Below are positions 1 to 8,501 of a stretch of 64,000 nt of DNA, piece by piece. Origin of the DNA: G965205255 sp965205255 (GTDB taxonomy: Bacteria; Pseudomonadota; Gammaproteobacteria; Pseudomonadales; Endozoicomonadaceae). Position 1 is the stretch's first letter; each line of letters begins with the position of its first letter. Below the pieces are notes generated by a model. That model was not told where the DNA came from, searched no databases, and was given only the letters and a program-made list of their open reading frames with translations. A program made the position numbers and the translations under genes. Location of the stretch: contig OZ242051.1 in the NCBI GenBank assembly GCA_965205255.1, positions 2,852,001 through 2,916,000 of the forward strand, written 5' to 3'.

Positions 1-160
1 TTCTTCCACTTGGTAGTGCGTTAAATTAGGGGTGTTCTAGCCATTGTTTGCGCTATCGTGTTTTCTAAAAATCTAAAAATCTAAAAATACAGACCACTTC
101 TTTGGGTGAGGTAGCCGGTGCTTTAAAAGGTGCACCAATGTCCTCTTTCGACAATGTTGT

Positions 161-949
161 GTGAGTATTGGTATGTTCTTTTTAAAACATGAGACGGTGT
201 ATCAAAAACAACTGATTGCTTTGGTTGTATTTTTCGTATTTGGTTTGAACCATAGTATTTGTGCTGCCGGTAAAGCCAAGTTTGGTAGTCTGGAAGGGTT
301 TTACGCAGAAGGAGGACTAAGTTATTACAGTAATACTCTGTTCGGAGACTCTGGAAAATACAATAAACTTTCTGGCTTGCCAATTCCTGGTAGTCAGTCA
401 ATTTCTTTAAACTACAAAAATAATAACTTTTATACCAGTGGGTTGGGTGGTTATATTGGAGGGGGTTATCAGTGGCGATTATCCAATGATGTTTCATGGC
501 GTATTGGTAATAGACTAAACCATTATAATTTAGCGCAAAAGGGGGCTTATGGGCAGAACATTTCGCAACATTACCGTTATGATATCAGTGAATGGACTTT
601 TAATGTTGTGTTCGGGGTAAACTGGAATGCCTTTTCACATAACGTATTTTATATTGAGGCAGAAACAGGTATCGCTCGTTTAACCAGTAAGCATTTTAGG
701 TTGTCAAAGATGTCTGGTCATCTTAATCATACCAGTAACACCAGAAAAAATATTGATTATGGATTAAACGCAGGGTGGATTTACCAAATAAGCGAACATA
801 CCGGCTTGGATATGTCAGTAGGCTATGTAAATTCAGGCATGGCATCGTTGGGCACAAGGGAAGTACCATTAGGTGCGGTCAGTAGGGGGGAAATTAACCA
901 GAAGGTAGAAGGTATTATTATTAATGCTGGTGTGAAATACCTATTTTAA
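161..949 (+). CDS. Outer-membrane beta-barrel protein, surface-antigen/OmpA-barrel type
   Basis: Predicted 262-residue exported protein. A hydrophobic signal segment (about residues 17-35) is followed by small residues (CAAG) where signal peptidase could cut. The rest is rich in alternating polar/aromatic strands with glycine turns, and it ends in KYLF, the aromatic C-terminus typical of BamA-inserted barrels. The size fits an 8-stranded barrel. The first in-frame start is GTG at 161; ATG at 173 is an equally good alternative that keeps the signal peptide. No ribosome binding site separates the two. The next gene starts 15 bases downstream and is also exported, so they may be co-transcribed. 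The precise role is unknown; adhesin-like or structural porin-like barrels look similar. Confidence 0.7.
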   Translation: MSIGMFFLKHETVYQKQLIALVVFFVFGLNHSICAAGKAKFGSLEGFYAEGGLSYYSNTLFGDSGKYNKLSGLPIPGSQSISLNYKNNNFYTSGLGGYIGGGYQWRLSNDVSWRIGNRLNHYNLAQKGAYGQNISQHYRYDISEWTFNVVFGVNWNAFSHNVFYIEAETGIARLTSKHFRLSKMSGHLNHTSNTRKNIDYGLNAGWIYQISEHTGLDMSVGYVNSGMASLGTREVPLGAVSRGEINQKVEGIIINAGVKYLF

Positions 950-964
950 GCAGGAGTTATTGAA

Positions 965-3430
965 ATGAAACAGCTAATTATCGGCGTATTATTATTAGTA
1001 GGTACCATCAGCAGTATGGCCTCTGATTTCACCATCACGCCTGCCTTCCAACAACATCTTACTTTTTATAATGCAGGTAATCAAACACTATCTGTTAACT
1101 ATCAGTTCAAAATTCACAACAATATGCGTGACCCCCTTTATTTAAACAATAAAAAAGTTATTTATACCTCCGGTGGTTTTAAAGCAACGCTTAATCCAGC
1201 TGGAACCACCTGTTCATTTTACATGGAAAAATTTAATGAAACGACTCCGGTTTTACCTAATGAAGACTGTATAATAGCTTACACTTATACGCTAAAAAAA
1301 TCTGTTTTTTTGAATGGTAAAGCAAAGTCTTTTATCAGTACTTTAAGTGTGTTAGGTCAGCTTGGGCTGACAGTCAATTACACAGCAACAATAAAAACAA
1401 ATGCTTATAATTTTACCGTAACGCCTGCCTTCCAACATCTTAGTTTTAATGATGTAGGTAATCAAACAATATCTTTTGACTATCAGTTCAAAATTCACAA
1501 CAATATGCGTTACCCCCTTTATTTAACCAATAAAAAAGTTGTTTATACCTCTGATGGTTTTAAAGCAACGCTTAATCCAGCTGGAACCACCTGTTCATTT
1601 TTCATGGAAAAATTAAAAAAAACGGCTCCGGTTTTACCTAATAAAGACTGCATAATAGCCTACACTTATACGCTAAAAAAATCTGTTTATTTTAATGGTA
1701 AAGCAAAGTCTTTTATCAGTACTTTAAGTGTGTTAGATGAGCTTGGGCTGACAGTCAATTACACAGCAACAATAAAATTAAAAGCTTTTTCAAGAGACAC
1801 CCACAAGCATGTTTTGCTGGTGGGTCTTGGTGGTACTCTTGGGGATGCCTTCAAAATAGCTGTGAAAACGATAAGTACAGATGATAAAAACTATCATTTC
1901 ATTAATGAAATGATCAAAGGCGGTAAGCAGGATTATTTAATTTATGCGGGCGGAAATTCTGACCGACCCGAAACAAAACAGACAACATTAAGCGGTCCTG
2001 GTTGGGCCACTATTTTAACAGGAGTGTGGGCAGATAAACATGGTATTAATTCTAATACTGATATTGAAAAAAATTATCATAAAAAAGATATACCGACTGT
2101 TTTTAATGATATAAAAGATGCTATACCAACAGCTTATACTGTTTCATTAGCAGAGTGGAAAGACATTAGTACATTTGCCAACTTTAAGGTTAAGGGGCAA
2201 GACGATGCAGCTTCTGTTGCTAAAGACCCAGATAAAGACAAAAACTTAGACGTAACAACAAAAGCCATTGAAGAACTTAAGCGTAACTCAACGCCTACCT
2301 TTATGTTTTTGCATTATGATGCTGTAGATAAGGAAGGACAAGCTACAGGGTATGATACTAGTAATACAGCTTATATGAATGCAGTAAATACTGTTTTGGG
2401 TAATGCTAATAAGGTTCTTGAGGAGGTACAAAACCTACGAGACAGTGGTCAGCAATGGCTTGTCATTTTTACAACCGACCATGGTGGAAAAGGCAACGAA
2501 AGCAAAGGCAGAAGTTGGCAGGAAAGACAAGTTTTTGCAACGTATCATGACCCTAAAGATAAAAGATATTCCGGTGGAGGGGAGATTAATGCATTTCAAG
2601 GACAAACCAATATCACCCCAACTATACTGGATTATTTCGATATACCTATTCCAAAAAATTTGTATGGAAAGCCAATTAACGCCAGTGACCTACCTGTAAG
2701 GTGGCTTTGGGGAAGATTTCATGTAAAACCAGCCTATCTCGACAATGATTATCCCCAGTTGACCAGCAACGCTTTCCCAGCGCTTGGCGACAATGTTAAA
2801 AAAATAAATAAAGCTATGAGGGCTTTATCCGGTGAAAACTGGAATGCTTATTTTTTTCTGAATGATGGTACATATATAACTTATAGTACAAAGAATGGAA
2901 ATATTATCTCTGATCCAAAGCCAATTAAAGGCAATTGGAGGTGTTTAGCTGACCCAAAGATAGCTTCTGCTAAGATGACAGGTGCAGTAGGGGATATACT
3001 AAATAGTATAAAGTCTTATTTTTTTAGTTTTGATAATGGTTACTGTACACTATGTAATGAGGGTAGTGGTAGCCATGATACAATAGACTTATCAATTTAT
3101 CCTGAAAAACTAGAGAAATTCAGCCCAGCTTTGGTAAAAGAAATAAAAACGGTTTCCATAAAGAGAAATTGGGCCATTATTAGCAAGGAGCTTTCCGTTG
3201 GCGCAGTAGATTTACTTGTACCGAAGGAGGGGATATATCTAGAGTTAGATGGTTTTGGTCCTAACATGCCGGATAATAATATTAAGAATCATGGCTTCTC
3301 TAATAAAACTTGGCCGGGTATAGCTAATTACAGTATACAAACCGTATTAAGTAACAACCAGGGGAGCGCGGAGGATAAGTTAACGTCAGACTATCATGCT
3401 TTCTTTCTTAAGCCAATGAAGTATAACTAG
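965..3430 (+). CDS. Secreted chimera: duplicated Ig-like domains, alkaline-phosphatase-like domain, hemopexin-like C-terminus
   Basis: 821 residues. Signal peptide about 1-20 (cleavage near SMAS). Residues 21-145 and 148-272 are two near-identical copies of a beta-rich domain with a CSF/DCIIAYTYTL cysteine pair. Residues about 281-575 resemble the alkaline-phosphatase superfamily: SGPGWATILTG (343-353), WADKHG and FTTDHGG (502-508) are present. Two usual metal ligands look replaced, with LGG near 288-290 where families have IDG, and DAVDKEGQ (452-459) where a GH pair is expected, so activity is uncertain. Residues about 610-720 contain YFFLNDGTY and SYFFSFDNG strands like hemopexin repeats, as in the two large proteins at 53.8 and 58.2 kb. 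The protein is probably secreted or surface-bound. Its substrate is unknown. Confidence 0.75.
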   Translation: MKQLIIGVLLLVGTISSMASDFTITPAFQQHLTFYNAGNQTLSVNYQFKIHNNMRDPLYLNNKKVIYTSGGFKATLNPAGTTCSFYMEKFNETTPVLPNEDCIIAYTYTLKKSVFLNGKAKSFISTLSVLGQLGLTVNYTATIKTNAYNFTVTPAFQHLSFNDVGNQTISFDYQFKIHNNMRYPLYLTNKKVVYTSDGFKATLNPAGTTCSFFMEKLKKTAPVLPNKDCIIAYTYTLKKSVYFNGKAKSFISTLSVLDELGLTVNYTATIKLKAFSRDTHKHVLLVGLGGTLGDAFKIAVKTISTDDKNYHFINEMIKGGKQDYLIYAGGNSDRPETKQTTLSGPGWATILTGVWADKHGINSNTDIEKNYHKKDIPTVFNDIKDAIPTAYTVSLAEWKDISTFANFKVKGQDDAASVAKDPDKDKNLDVTTKAIEELKRNSTPTFMFLHYDAVDKEGQATGYDTSNTAYMNAVNTVLGNANKVLEEVQNLRDSGQQWLVIFTTDHGGKGNESKGRSWQERQVFATYHDPKDKRYSGGGEINAFQGQTNITPTILDYFDIPIPKNLYGKPINASDLPVRWLWGRFHVKPAYLDNDYPQLTSNAFPALGDNVKKINKAMRALSGENWNAYFFLNDGTYITYSTKNGNIISDPKPIKGNWRCLADPKIASAKMTGAVGDILNSIKSYFFSFDNGYCTLCNEGSGSHDTIDLSIYPEKLEKFSPALVKEIKTVSIKRNWAIISKELSVGAVDLLVPKEGIYLELDGFGPNMPDNNIKNHGFSNKTWPGIANYSIQTVLSNNQGSAEDKLTSDYHAFFLKPMKYN
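1025..1780 (+). repeat. In-gene tandem duplication (~375 bp x 2)
   Basis: Two successive blocks (about 1025-1399 and 1406-1780) are almost identical at the DNA level, including stretches such as TATCAGTTCAAAATTCACAA and GGAACCACCTGTTCATTTT. They keep the reading frame and encode the two N-terminal beta domains. The few differences are mostly amino-acid changing, as in a fairly recent duplication. Confidence 0.9.
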
Positions 3431-3456
3431 TAGACATTGTTCATCAGCTTGTGGTG

Positions 3457-3499
3457 AAAAAGCCTTGAGTTTTTGCAATAAAAGGTTGGGGCTTTTATT
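3457..3499 (+). terminator. Possible intrinsic terminator of the chimera gene
   Basis: An AAAAAGCC arm and a GGCTTTTATT arm lie about 26 bases after the stop codon at 3430. The stem is only 7-8 bp with a long loop and a short T tract, so this is a weak call. Confidence 0.35.
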
Positions 3500-3526
3500 A
3501 TTGGCAGGTGTTTGTACCAAAAAAAC

Positions 3527-3663
3527 ACCAAAACCTGCGTTTAACTTCTTGTTGCGCTACTTTTTGAACTTACTGTTATGTGTTGAAGCTCCCTTGCAAT
3601 AGAAGGTTTGCTAGATACCCCGCCGTTAAATAGCAAACCATAAAAGTATACTCATAATAGCCG
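3527..3663. repeat. Degenerate copy of the TAATACCAAAACC miniature element
   Basis: The left arm ACCAAAACCTGCGTTTAACT, the inner block CTTACTGTTATGTGTTGAAGC and the inner right block AACCATAAAAGTATACTCAT follow the same order as the better copies at 34.98 and 35.62 kb. The outer right arm is lost. It fills most of the 307-bp gap between the genes ending at 3430 and 3738. Confidence 0.65.
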
Positions 3664-3737
3664 TTGTTTTTCAGATCACTTTTGCGGGAATGTCGGTGCT
3701 TGTGATCATCGGCTAGTTTGATACGCTACTGATATTG

Positions 3738-4013
3738 TTAATGTCGGGTTAAATTCAGTGGTTGCGTATCTGTCTTTTGGGTATTTTTACATTGTTGCTG
3801 GATAAACCCTGACCTTTTTTCTTTCGGCAGATGTTTTTTTTCCCACATAGTCACCAGCGAAATGCAATTGCTTATTTCATCTTTAGACAAAGGTTTTCCA
3901 TCAGGCTTTTTACCCAGCTCGACCATACGTTTGAGGTTCGTTATGTGATTCGGAGCCAGATTGTCTGTCATCTCTGCGATAGAATCCAAGAGGGAACTGT
4001 TATCACTTATCAT
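3738..4013 (-). CDS. DUF1315 family protein (YeaC-like)
   Basis: 91 residues from the start MISDNSSLLD. A longer frame exists upstream, but it overlaps glpG and lacks family similarity, so the ATG at 4013, 4 bases past the glpG stop, is preferred. The body (MTDNLAPNHITNLKRMVE, GKKPDGKPLSKDE, MWEKKHLP) is typical of the small soluble DUF1315 family, which is often found beside a rhomboid gene and nadK in pseudomonads. The function is unknown. It is probably translated together with glpG. Confidence 0.8.
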   Translation of the reverse strand: MISDNSSLLDSIAEMTDNLAPNHITNLKRMVELGKKPDGKPLSKDEISNCISLVTMWEKKHLPKEKRSGFIQQQCKNTQKTDTQPLNLTRH

Positions 4014-4017
4014 GTTG

Positions 4018-4935
4018 CTACCTTTTTTTACGTCTGGCAGAAATAAAGCCTGCGAAAAACCCTGCAAGTAATCCACCTGCATGAGCGCCATTAGCTATGG
4101 TACCTGTAATATCATTAAGTACACCACTAAACCCAAGAAAGAGCCAGACTATCATGAATCCATAAATACCTTTTGGAATACCATAGCCATCATGAGTTTC
4201 TTTGGCGCGAATCCAGCAAAATCCAATCAGGCCGTAAATAACACCAGAAAGTCCACCAAAAACAACGATCGCCTGTAAACCAGAGTAGTACTGTATGGTA
4301 TTGGATACCACAGCACAAAAAATAATCAGAATAAACAGTGTGGCTTTTCCATGGCGGGCCTCAATACGTTTCCCAAAAAAAAGAAACATGGCCGCATTAA
4401 AGGCAATATGGATGACAGAAAAGTGCAAAAATATCGGCGTGATCAGTCGCCACCACTGACCAGAAATTAAAGTCTGGCTGAGAATGTTAGTGAGCGAACC
4501 GATCTTGTCGTGTATGGAGCTTGGAGGACCATGCTGAACTAGCCATTGCGTTAAAATATCTGGATTGATAAAAATAAACCAACGTTGTACCAACCAGCCC
4601 GGAATAAAATACATACATAATGTGGTTATAATACTAATGGCAACAAATATCATTGTGATGGGAGTTTTCATTATATTCGTTGCTAAAGAGTTCAGTGCTT
4701 TATTTGATTGAGCTGGTTTTGCAATATTATTGCTTTGGTGGTTTTCAATGTTCAGCTCACCGTTTTTAAATTGTTGATAATAATACCGGATAAGTTGTGC
4801 ATCGTTGTCTTCACCTGCCCATATAACCTGCTGTCCGGACTTTTCGGTTATCCGGTGGGCAATACCCTTTTGTAAGAGAAAAGCTGAAAATTTTCGTATA
4901 TCTTCTATTAACGGAACACTAAGAACTTTTATCAT
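4018..4935 (-). CDS. glpG: Rhomboid intramembrane serine protease GlpG
   Basis: 305 residues. The N-terminal ~90 residues form the cytosolic GlpG domain, and six membrane segments follow from about residue 95. The catalytic dyad is visible: Ser230 in GGLSGVIYG and His285 in NGAHAGG. The loop motif with the conserved Arg is also recognisable (KRIEARHG). The enzyme cleaves membrane proteins within the bilayer; E. coli GlpG trims orphan membrane subunits. It lies between nadK (44 bases upstream) and the DUF1315 gene (4 bases downstream) on the same strand, so the three probably form one transcription unit. Confidence 0.93.
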   Translation of the reverse strand: MIKVLSVPLIEDIRKFSAFLLQKGIAHRITEKSGQQVIWAGEDNDAQLIRYYYQQFKNGELNIENHQSNNIAKPAQSNKALNSLATNIMKTPITMIFVAISIITTLCMYFIPGWLVQRWFIFINPDILTQWLVQHGPPSSIHDKIGSLTNILSQTLISGQWWRLITPIFLHFSVIHIAFNAAMFLFFGKRIEARHGKATLFILIIFCAVVSNTIQYYSGLQAIVVFGGLSGVIYGLIGFCWIRAKETHDGYGIPKGIYGFMIVWLFLGFSGVLNDITGTIANGAHAGGLLAGFFAGFISARRKKR

Positions 4936-4979
4936 AAATTGTTTTTAAACTCCTTAACAACATGTATCACCATAAATGA

Positions 4980-5873
4980 TTAAACTTTGTTTTTACCAAG
5001 TTTGTTGCTCCAGCCAAGCTTGGTGCGACACACTTCATAATAGTTGTAAGTTAAAGGGTGAATAAGCGAAAGTAATTTTTCACTTTTTTTGATGATAAGC
5101 TCATCGCCCGGACCAGTATTGAGGTAAACCTGACCATCACAACTAATCTGTGAGTAGATGGAATGAGTTTTACTTATTTTAATTTTTATACAGCTGTTAC
5201 CACTAACAACCAAGGGTCTGTCACTGAGTGCATGAGGATACATGGGTATAAGGCAAACAGCATCAAGAGAAGGATTCATTATGGGCCCTCCTGCTGAAAG
5301 TGCATAAGCTGTTGAACCTGTTGGAGTGGCAACGATGACTCCGTCAGACTTCTGGCTCATAACAAACTTGTCGTCGATATGTATCTCAAATTCAATCATT
5401 TTAGTAAAACGACCGGGGTGTAATACTATCTCATTGAGTGCAAGATTTTCATTGATTATCTTATTTTTTTTACTTACCTGAACGTTAATCAGAAATCGTT
5501 CTTCTACGGAATAATTACCTTTAATAAGTACTTCTTTGATTTCTGCTTCGAGATGGTCAGGAGAAATATCAGTTAAAAACCCAAGATTACCACGATTAAT
5601 ACCCAGCACCGGAACATTCGATCCGGCCAGCGCTCTAGCTGCTCCAAGCATGCACCCATCTCCTCCAACAACTATGGCAAGGTCGCAACTTTGAGATATT
5701 GTATCCCTGCTTTGTTCACGTAAACCATGCCCTGGAAGCATAGCTGCTACTTCTTTTTCTAAAATAACTTCAAAACCATTCCCTAGCAGATAATGTTTGA
5801 GACGTTTAAGTGTATTTACAACTTTTGAATTGCCATGCCTGCCAATAATACCGATTTTTCTAAATAATTCCAT
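4980..5873 (-). CDS. nadK: NAD kinase
   Basis: 297 residues, the usual length. It phosphorylates NAD to NADP with ATP (or polyphosphate) in the cytosol. Family motifs are clear: VVGGDGCMLGAAR (GGDG loop with the catalytic Asp), GINRGNLGFLTD and ATPTGSTAYALSAGGP, the NAD-binding segment. It is the first gene of a minus-strand group with glpG and the DUF1315 gene, and is divergent from fdxA across a 150-bp gap that must carry both promoters. Confidence 0.95.
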   Translation of the reverse strand: MELFRKIGIIGRHGNSKVVNTLKRLKHYLLGNGFEVILEKEVAAMLPGHGLREQSRDTISQSCDLAIVVGGDGCMLGAARALAGSNVPVLGINRGNLGFLTDISPDHLEAEIKEVLIKGNYSVEERFLINVQVSKKNKIINENLALNEIVLHPGRFTKMIEFEIHIDDKFVMSQKSDGVIVATPTGSTAYALSAGGPIMNPSLDAVCLIPMYPHALSDRPLVVSGNSCIKIKISKTHSIYSQISCDGQVYLNTGPGDELIIKKSEKLLSLIHPLTYNYYEVCRTKLGWSNKLGKNKV

Positions 5874-5953
5874 AGGGTTGTGCCGATGCCTTCTTTCTTT
5901 ACAGTCATAGCATTATAATCATTATTTAACTTTTTCCACTATTAAATTTTGTA

Positions 5954-5982
5954 TCGAAATATTTCTTTTCAAGCGTTATAAT
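5954..5982 (+). promoter_or_regulatory. Candidate sigma-70 promoter of fdxA
   Basis: A perfect TATAAT hexamer at 5977-5982 lies 42 bases before the fdxA start, with a weak -35 match (TCGAAA, 5954-5959) 17 bases upstream. The call rests mainly on the -10 box. Confidence 0.4.
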
Positions 5983-6023
5983 GAAGCTCAACTTATCGGT
6001 ATAAATACTTTGGAGATGTTCAG

Positions 6024-6347
6024 ATGACCTTTGTGGTTGGTGAGGCCTGTATAAAATGCAAGTATACTGACTGTGTAGAAGTATGCCCGGTTGATTGTTT
6101 TTATGAAGGGCCCAATTTTTTAGCGATCCATCCTGATGAGTGCATAGACTGTGCTCTGTGTGAACCCGAGTGTCCAGTTAATGCTATCTATCCTGAGGAC
6201 GAGGTACCAGAGAGCCAAAAGGACTTTATTGAAATAAATGCAAATCTTTCTGAGCAATGGCCAAACATTACCGAAATAATTGACCCTCCAGCAGATGCCG
6301 ATCAATGGAAAACAGTTCAAAAGAAACGGCATTTGCTCGAAAGATAA
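6024..6347 (+). CDS. fdxA: 7Fe ferredoxin
   Basis: 107 residues, full length for the [3Fe-4S][4Fe-4S] ferredoxin I family. Cysteine motifs CIKCKYTDCVEVCP (residues 9-22) and CIDCALCEPECP supply the cluster ligands. It is a small cytosolic electron carrier. A GGAG ribosome site lies 9 bases before the ATG. It converges with rpoS, the order seen in pseudomonads, where mutS normally follows on the other side; mutS is not here. Confidence 0.95.
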   Translation: MTFVVGEACIKCKYTDCVEVCPVDCFYEGPNFLAIHPDECIDCALCEPECPVNAIYPEDEVPESQKDFIEINANLSEQWPNITEIIDPPADADQWKTVQKKRHLLER

Positions 6348-6360
6348 TGTCCAAGTTTAT

Positions 6361-6399
6361 CAACAAGCAGGCGATTGTTTATGAATAGCCTGCCTGTTG
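6361..6399. terminator. Bidirectional terminator between fdxA and rpoS
   Basis: Arms CAACAAGCAGGC (6361-6372) and GCCTGCCTGTTG (6388-6399) pair over 12 bp with one mismatch and a 15-base loop. They sit between two converging genes. The T tract is poor on both sides, so the hairpin itself is the evidence. Confidence 0.55.
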
Positions 6400-6407
6400 A
6401 CCTGATT

Positions 6408-7484
6408 TTAATGGCTAAACAAAGACTCAACCGATAAGCCTTGTTGTTCCAAGATAATTCGTAGTCGCTTTAACGCCTCAACCTGAATTTGACGAACACG
6501 TTCCCGAGTTAAGCCAATTTCTTTACCAACCTCTTCAAGCGTGCTAGTTTCATAACCCCGAAGACCAAAGCGACGGGCTACGACCTCTCGTTGCTTTTCA
6601 GAGAGCTCTCCCAGCCAGCGGTCAATACTGTCGTTCAGATTGCTGTCCTGAAGAAGTGCTGCCGGGTCATTGTCGTTTAGGTCTGCAACGGTGTCCAGAA
6701 CAGATTTGTCAGAATCATGTCCTAACGGAGTATCAACAGAGGTAACTCGCTCATTGAGTCCGAGCATGCGTTTAACATCATTAACCGGCTTATCCAGCAG
6801 GTCTGCTATTTCTTCTGGTGTGGGATCATGGTCGAGCTTTTGTGCCAGCTCTCGGGAGGCGCGAAGATACACATTCAGCTCTTTAACAACATGAATGGGT
6901 AATCGAATAGTCCTTGTTTGATTCATTATGGCGCGTTCAATTGTTTGTCTTATCCACCATGTTGCATAAGTTGAGAATCTAAAGCCCCGTTCAGGGTCAA
7001 ATTTTTCAACAGCACGAATAAGTCCAAGATTACCTTCCTCTATTAGATCAAGCAACGATAATCCACGATTAATATAGCGTCGGGAAATTTTTACAACCAA
7101 GCGAAGATTGCTTTCTATCATACGACGACGACCTGTAGCAACACCTTTGCGTGCAAGACGTGCAAAATGCACTTCTTCTTCTGGTGTTAACAGGGGAGAA
7201 AAGCCAATTTCGTTCAGGTATAACTGTGTGGCATCCATTGATTTGGAAAAGCCATTTTCAGTGCGACGACGGTTGACAGATGCAGAAAAACTTTCACCTT
7301 GAATTAATGCGTTACTATCTTCTGCAGAATTCAGAATTTCAAGTGACTCGTCAACGTCACCGGAAACATCAATATCAAGAGAGCTACCAGGATCTATAAC
7401 AGGATCACAAGAAACCTTTTTCTCGGGTAGTTCTATTTCCTCACTGAATTCTTCCAATTTGATTTCTTCCCCTTTCAGCGCCAT
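6408..7484 (-). CDS. rpoS: RNA polymerase sigma factor RpoS
   Basis: 358 residues from MALKGEEIKL. An ATG five codons upstream (7499) has no ribosome site, and pseudomonad RpoS begins MALK, so 7484 is preferred. Region 1.2/2 is intact (DATQLYLNEIGFSPLLTPEEE, split about residue 90; LDLIEEGNLGLIRAVEKFD; YATWWIRQTIERAI), and region 4 has TLEEVGKEIGLTRERVRQIQ. It directs stationary-phase and stress transcription. Normally it follows nlpD, inside which its main promoter lies. Here nlpD is broken, so rpoS may use a promoter retained in the decayed DNA or a new one. Confidence 0.95.
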   Translation of the reverse strand: MALKGEEIKLEEFSEEIELPEKKVSCDPVIDPGSSLDIDVSGDVDESLEILNSAEDSNALIQGESFSASVNRRRTENGFSKSMDATQLYLNEIGFSPLLTPEEEVHFARLARKGVATGRRRMIESNLRLVVKISRRYINRGLSLLDLIEEGNLGLIRAVEKFDPERGFRFSTYATWWIRQTIERAIMNQTRTIRLPIHVVKELNVYLRASRELAQKLDHDPTPEEIADLLDKPVNDVKRMLGLNERVTSVDTPLGHDSDKSVLDTVADLNDNDPAALLQDSNLNDSIDRWLGELSEKQREVVARRFGLRGYETSTLEEVGKEIGLTRERVRQIQVEALKRLRIILEQQGLSVESLFSH

Positions 7485-7612
7485 AAATGCCAGCCCCATT
7501 TTTTGATTTCATTCACAACCGAACAGCCAAGTGACTGCGTCGACGACCTTTAACTTATTCCGTTTGTTCATTGCCAAACTACAACTACAACTTCGTTTTC
7601 TACGTTACTTCT

Positions 7613-7980
7613 TCAATGCTTTGGCAAATAGTGAAGAGGATTTACTGGTTTCCCATTATGACTGATTCCGAAGTGCAGTTTGAGTTCCCCTATCCCTGTA
7701 GAACCTATTTTGCTCATAGTTTGTCGTTCTCCTGTGCGAACAAGTACATCAGATATACTGTTGTATAGACCATGTAATTTTGTTTATTGTGTTCGATAAG
7801 AATAAGTTTTCCATATCCGGACACACGCTTTTCCCCCCTATACAAAACGACCTCTGAAGCTTCTGCATCAATGTTCGTATCTGGCGTAACACGTATAATA
7901 AGTGCCTCCTGCACCATTCCGTTATTTGAAGAATCTTCACTGATTCGGCTGTGTTGCTCTAAGGACCCTGTCCAGTGGAC
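7613..7980 (-). pseudogene. nlpD: Remnant of nlpD (LytM/M23 domain, frameshifted)
   Basis: Directly upstream of rpoS, the minus strand still encodes pieces of an NlpD LytM domain in different frames. One is EVVLYRGEKRVSGYGKLILI followed by EHN (7780-7860 region), matching the VVYxGxxLRGYGNLIIIKHN segment of NlpD. After a frameshift the C-terminus reads TGERQTMSKIGSTG, then KLHFGISHNGKPVNPLHYLP and KH, ending at the stop at 7613-7615. The lipoprotein signal and LysM domain are not recognisable. NlpD activates the cell-separation amidase AmiC, so that role is lost or done elsewhere. Frames and position make the identification strong; the upstream limit is approximate. Confidence 0.85.
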
Positions 7981-8501
7981 GAATTATCTGGATAACTGGT
8001 CTCTTTTTTTAGTATTGTTATATTGATACTGTACCGATACTTCAGACCATTGTGAACCCCCCTTTTCTCTGGTGGTTAATGAAAGCATGTAATAACCATT
8101 ATCTTTGAGTGGTAACTAAAAACACTATCTAGCCTGTAGTTTATTGTTATTTTTTTTAAGGTTAATAGGCACTAACTTTTTTTTGTATAAGTTTAATTGG
8201 ATTAATAGTTTTATAATGTGTTATTTTTTTATTTATATAAAAAACTACTATAATTTAGCTTGTTTAGTAGTTGAAAAGACTGTATTGATAATTTAATAAA
8301 TAAAAAATAGAGATATATTTATTTATATTTTTGATTGACCGCTCAATTAATTTATACTGATTTTTAGTAACTAAAAATATAAAAAAAGAGGTGAAATTGT
8401 ATTATTTTTTATAATTTAAAAGAATTAAAAAAAACTCCTTTATAATAAAAAAGTTTAATAAACGTAATAAAATGGAGTAAATATAACTCATTTGTTTCTA
8501 T
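7981..8501. other. AT-rich gene-free stretch
   Basis: About 500 bases made mostly of A/T runs, with no credible gene on either strand. It occupies the place where pcm and surE lie in relatives, so it is probably decayed coding DNA, but no protein similarity can be recognised in it. Confidence 0.5.

Noticed and set aside
161..3430. Pathogenicity island with a secretion system
   Set aside because: Putative secreted proteins are present in the window, but no secretion-system component gene was found.
7787..8026. Plus-strand frames of 65-79 codons opposite the nlpD remnant
   Set aside because: They are antisense to recognisable NlpD coding pieces and have no support of their own.
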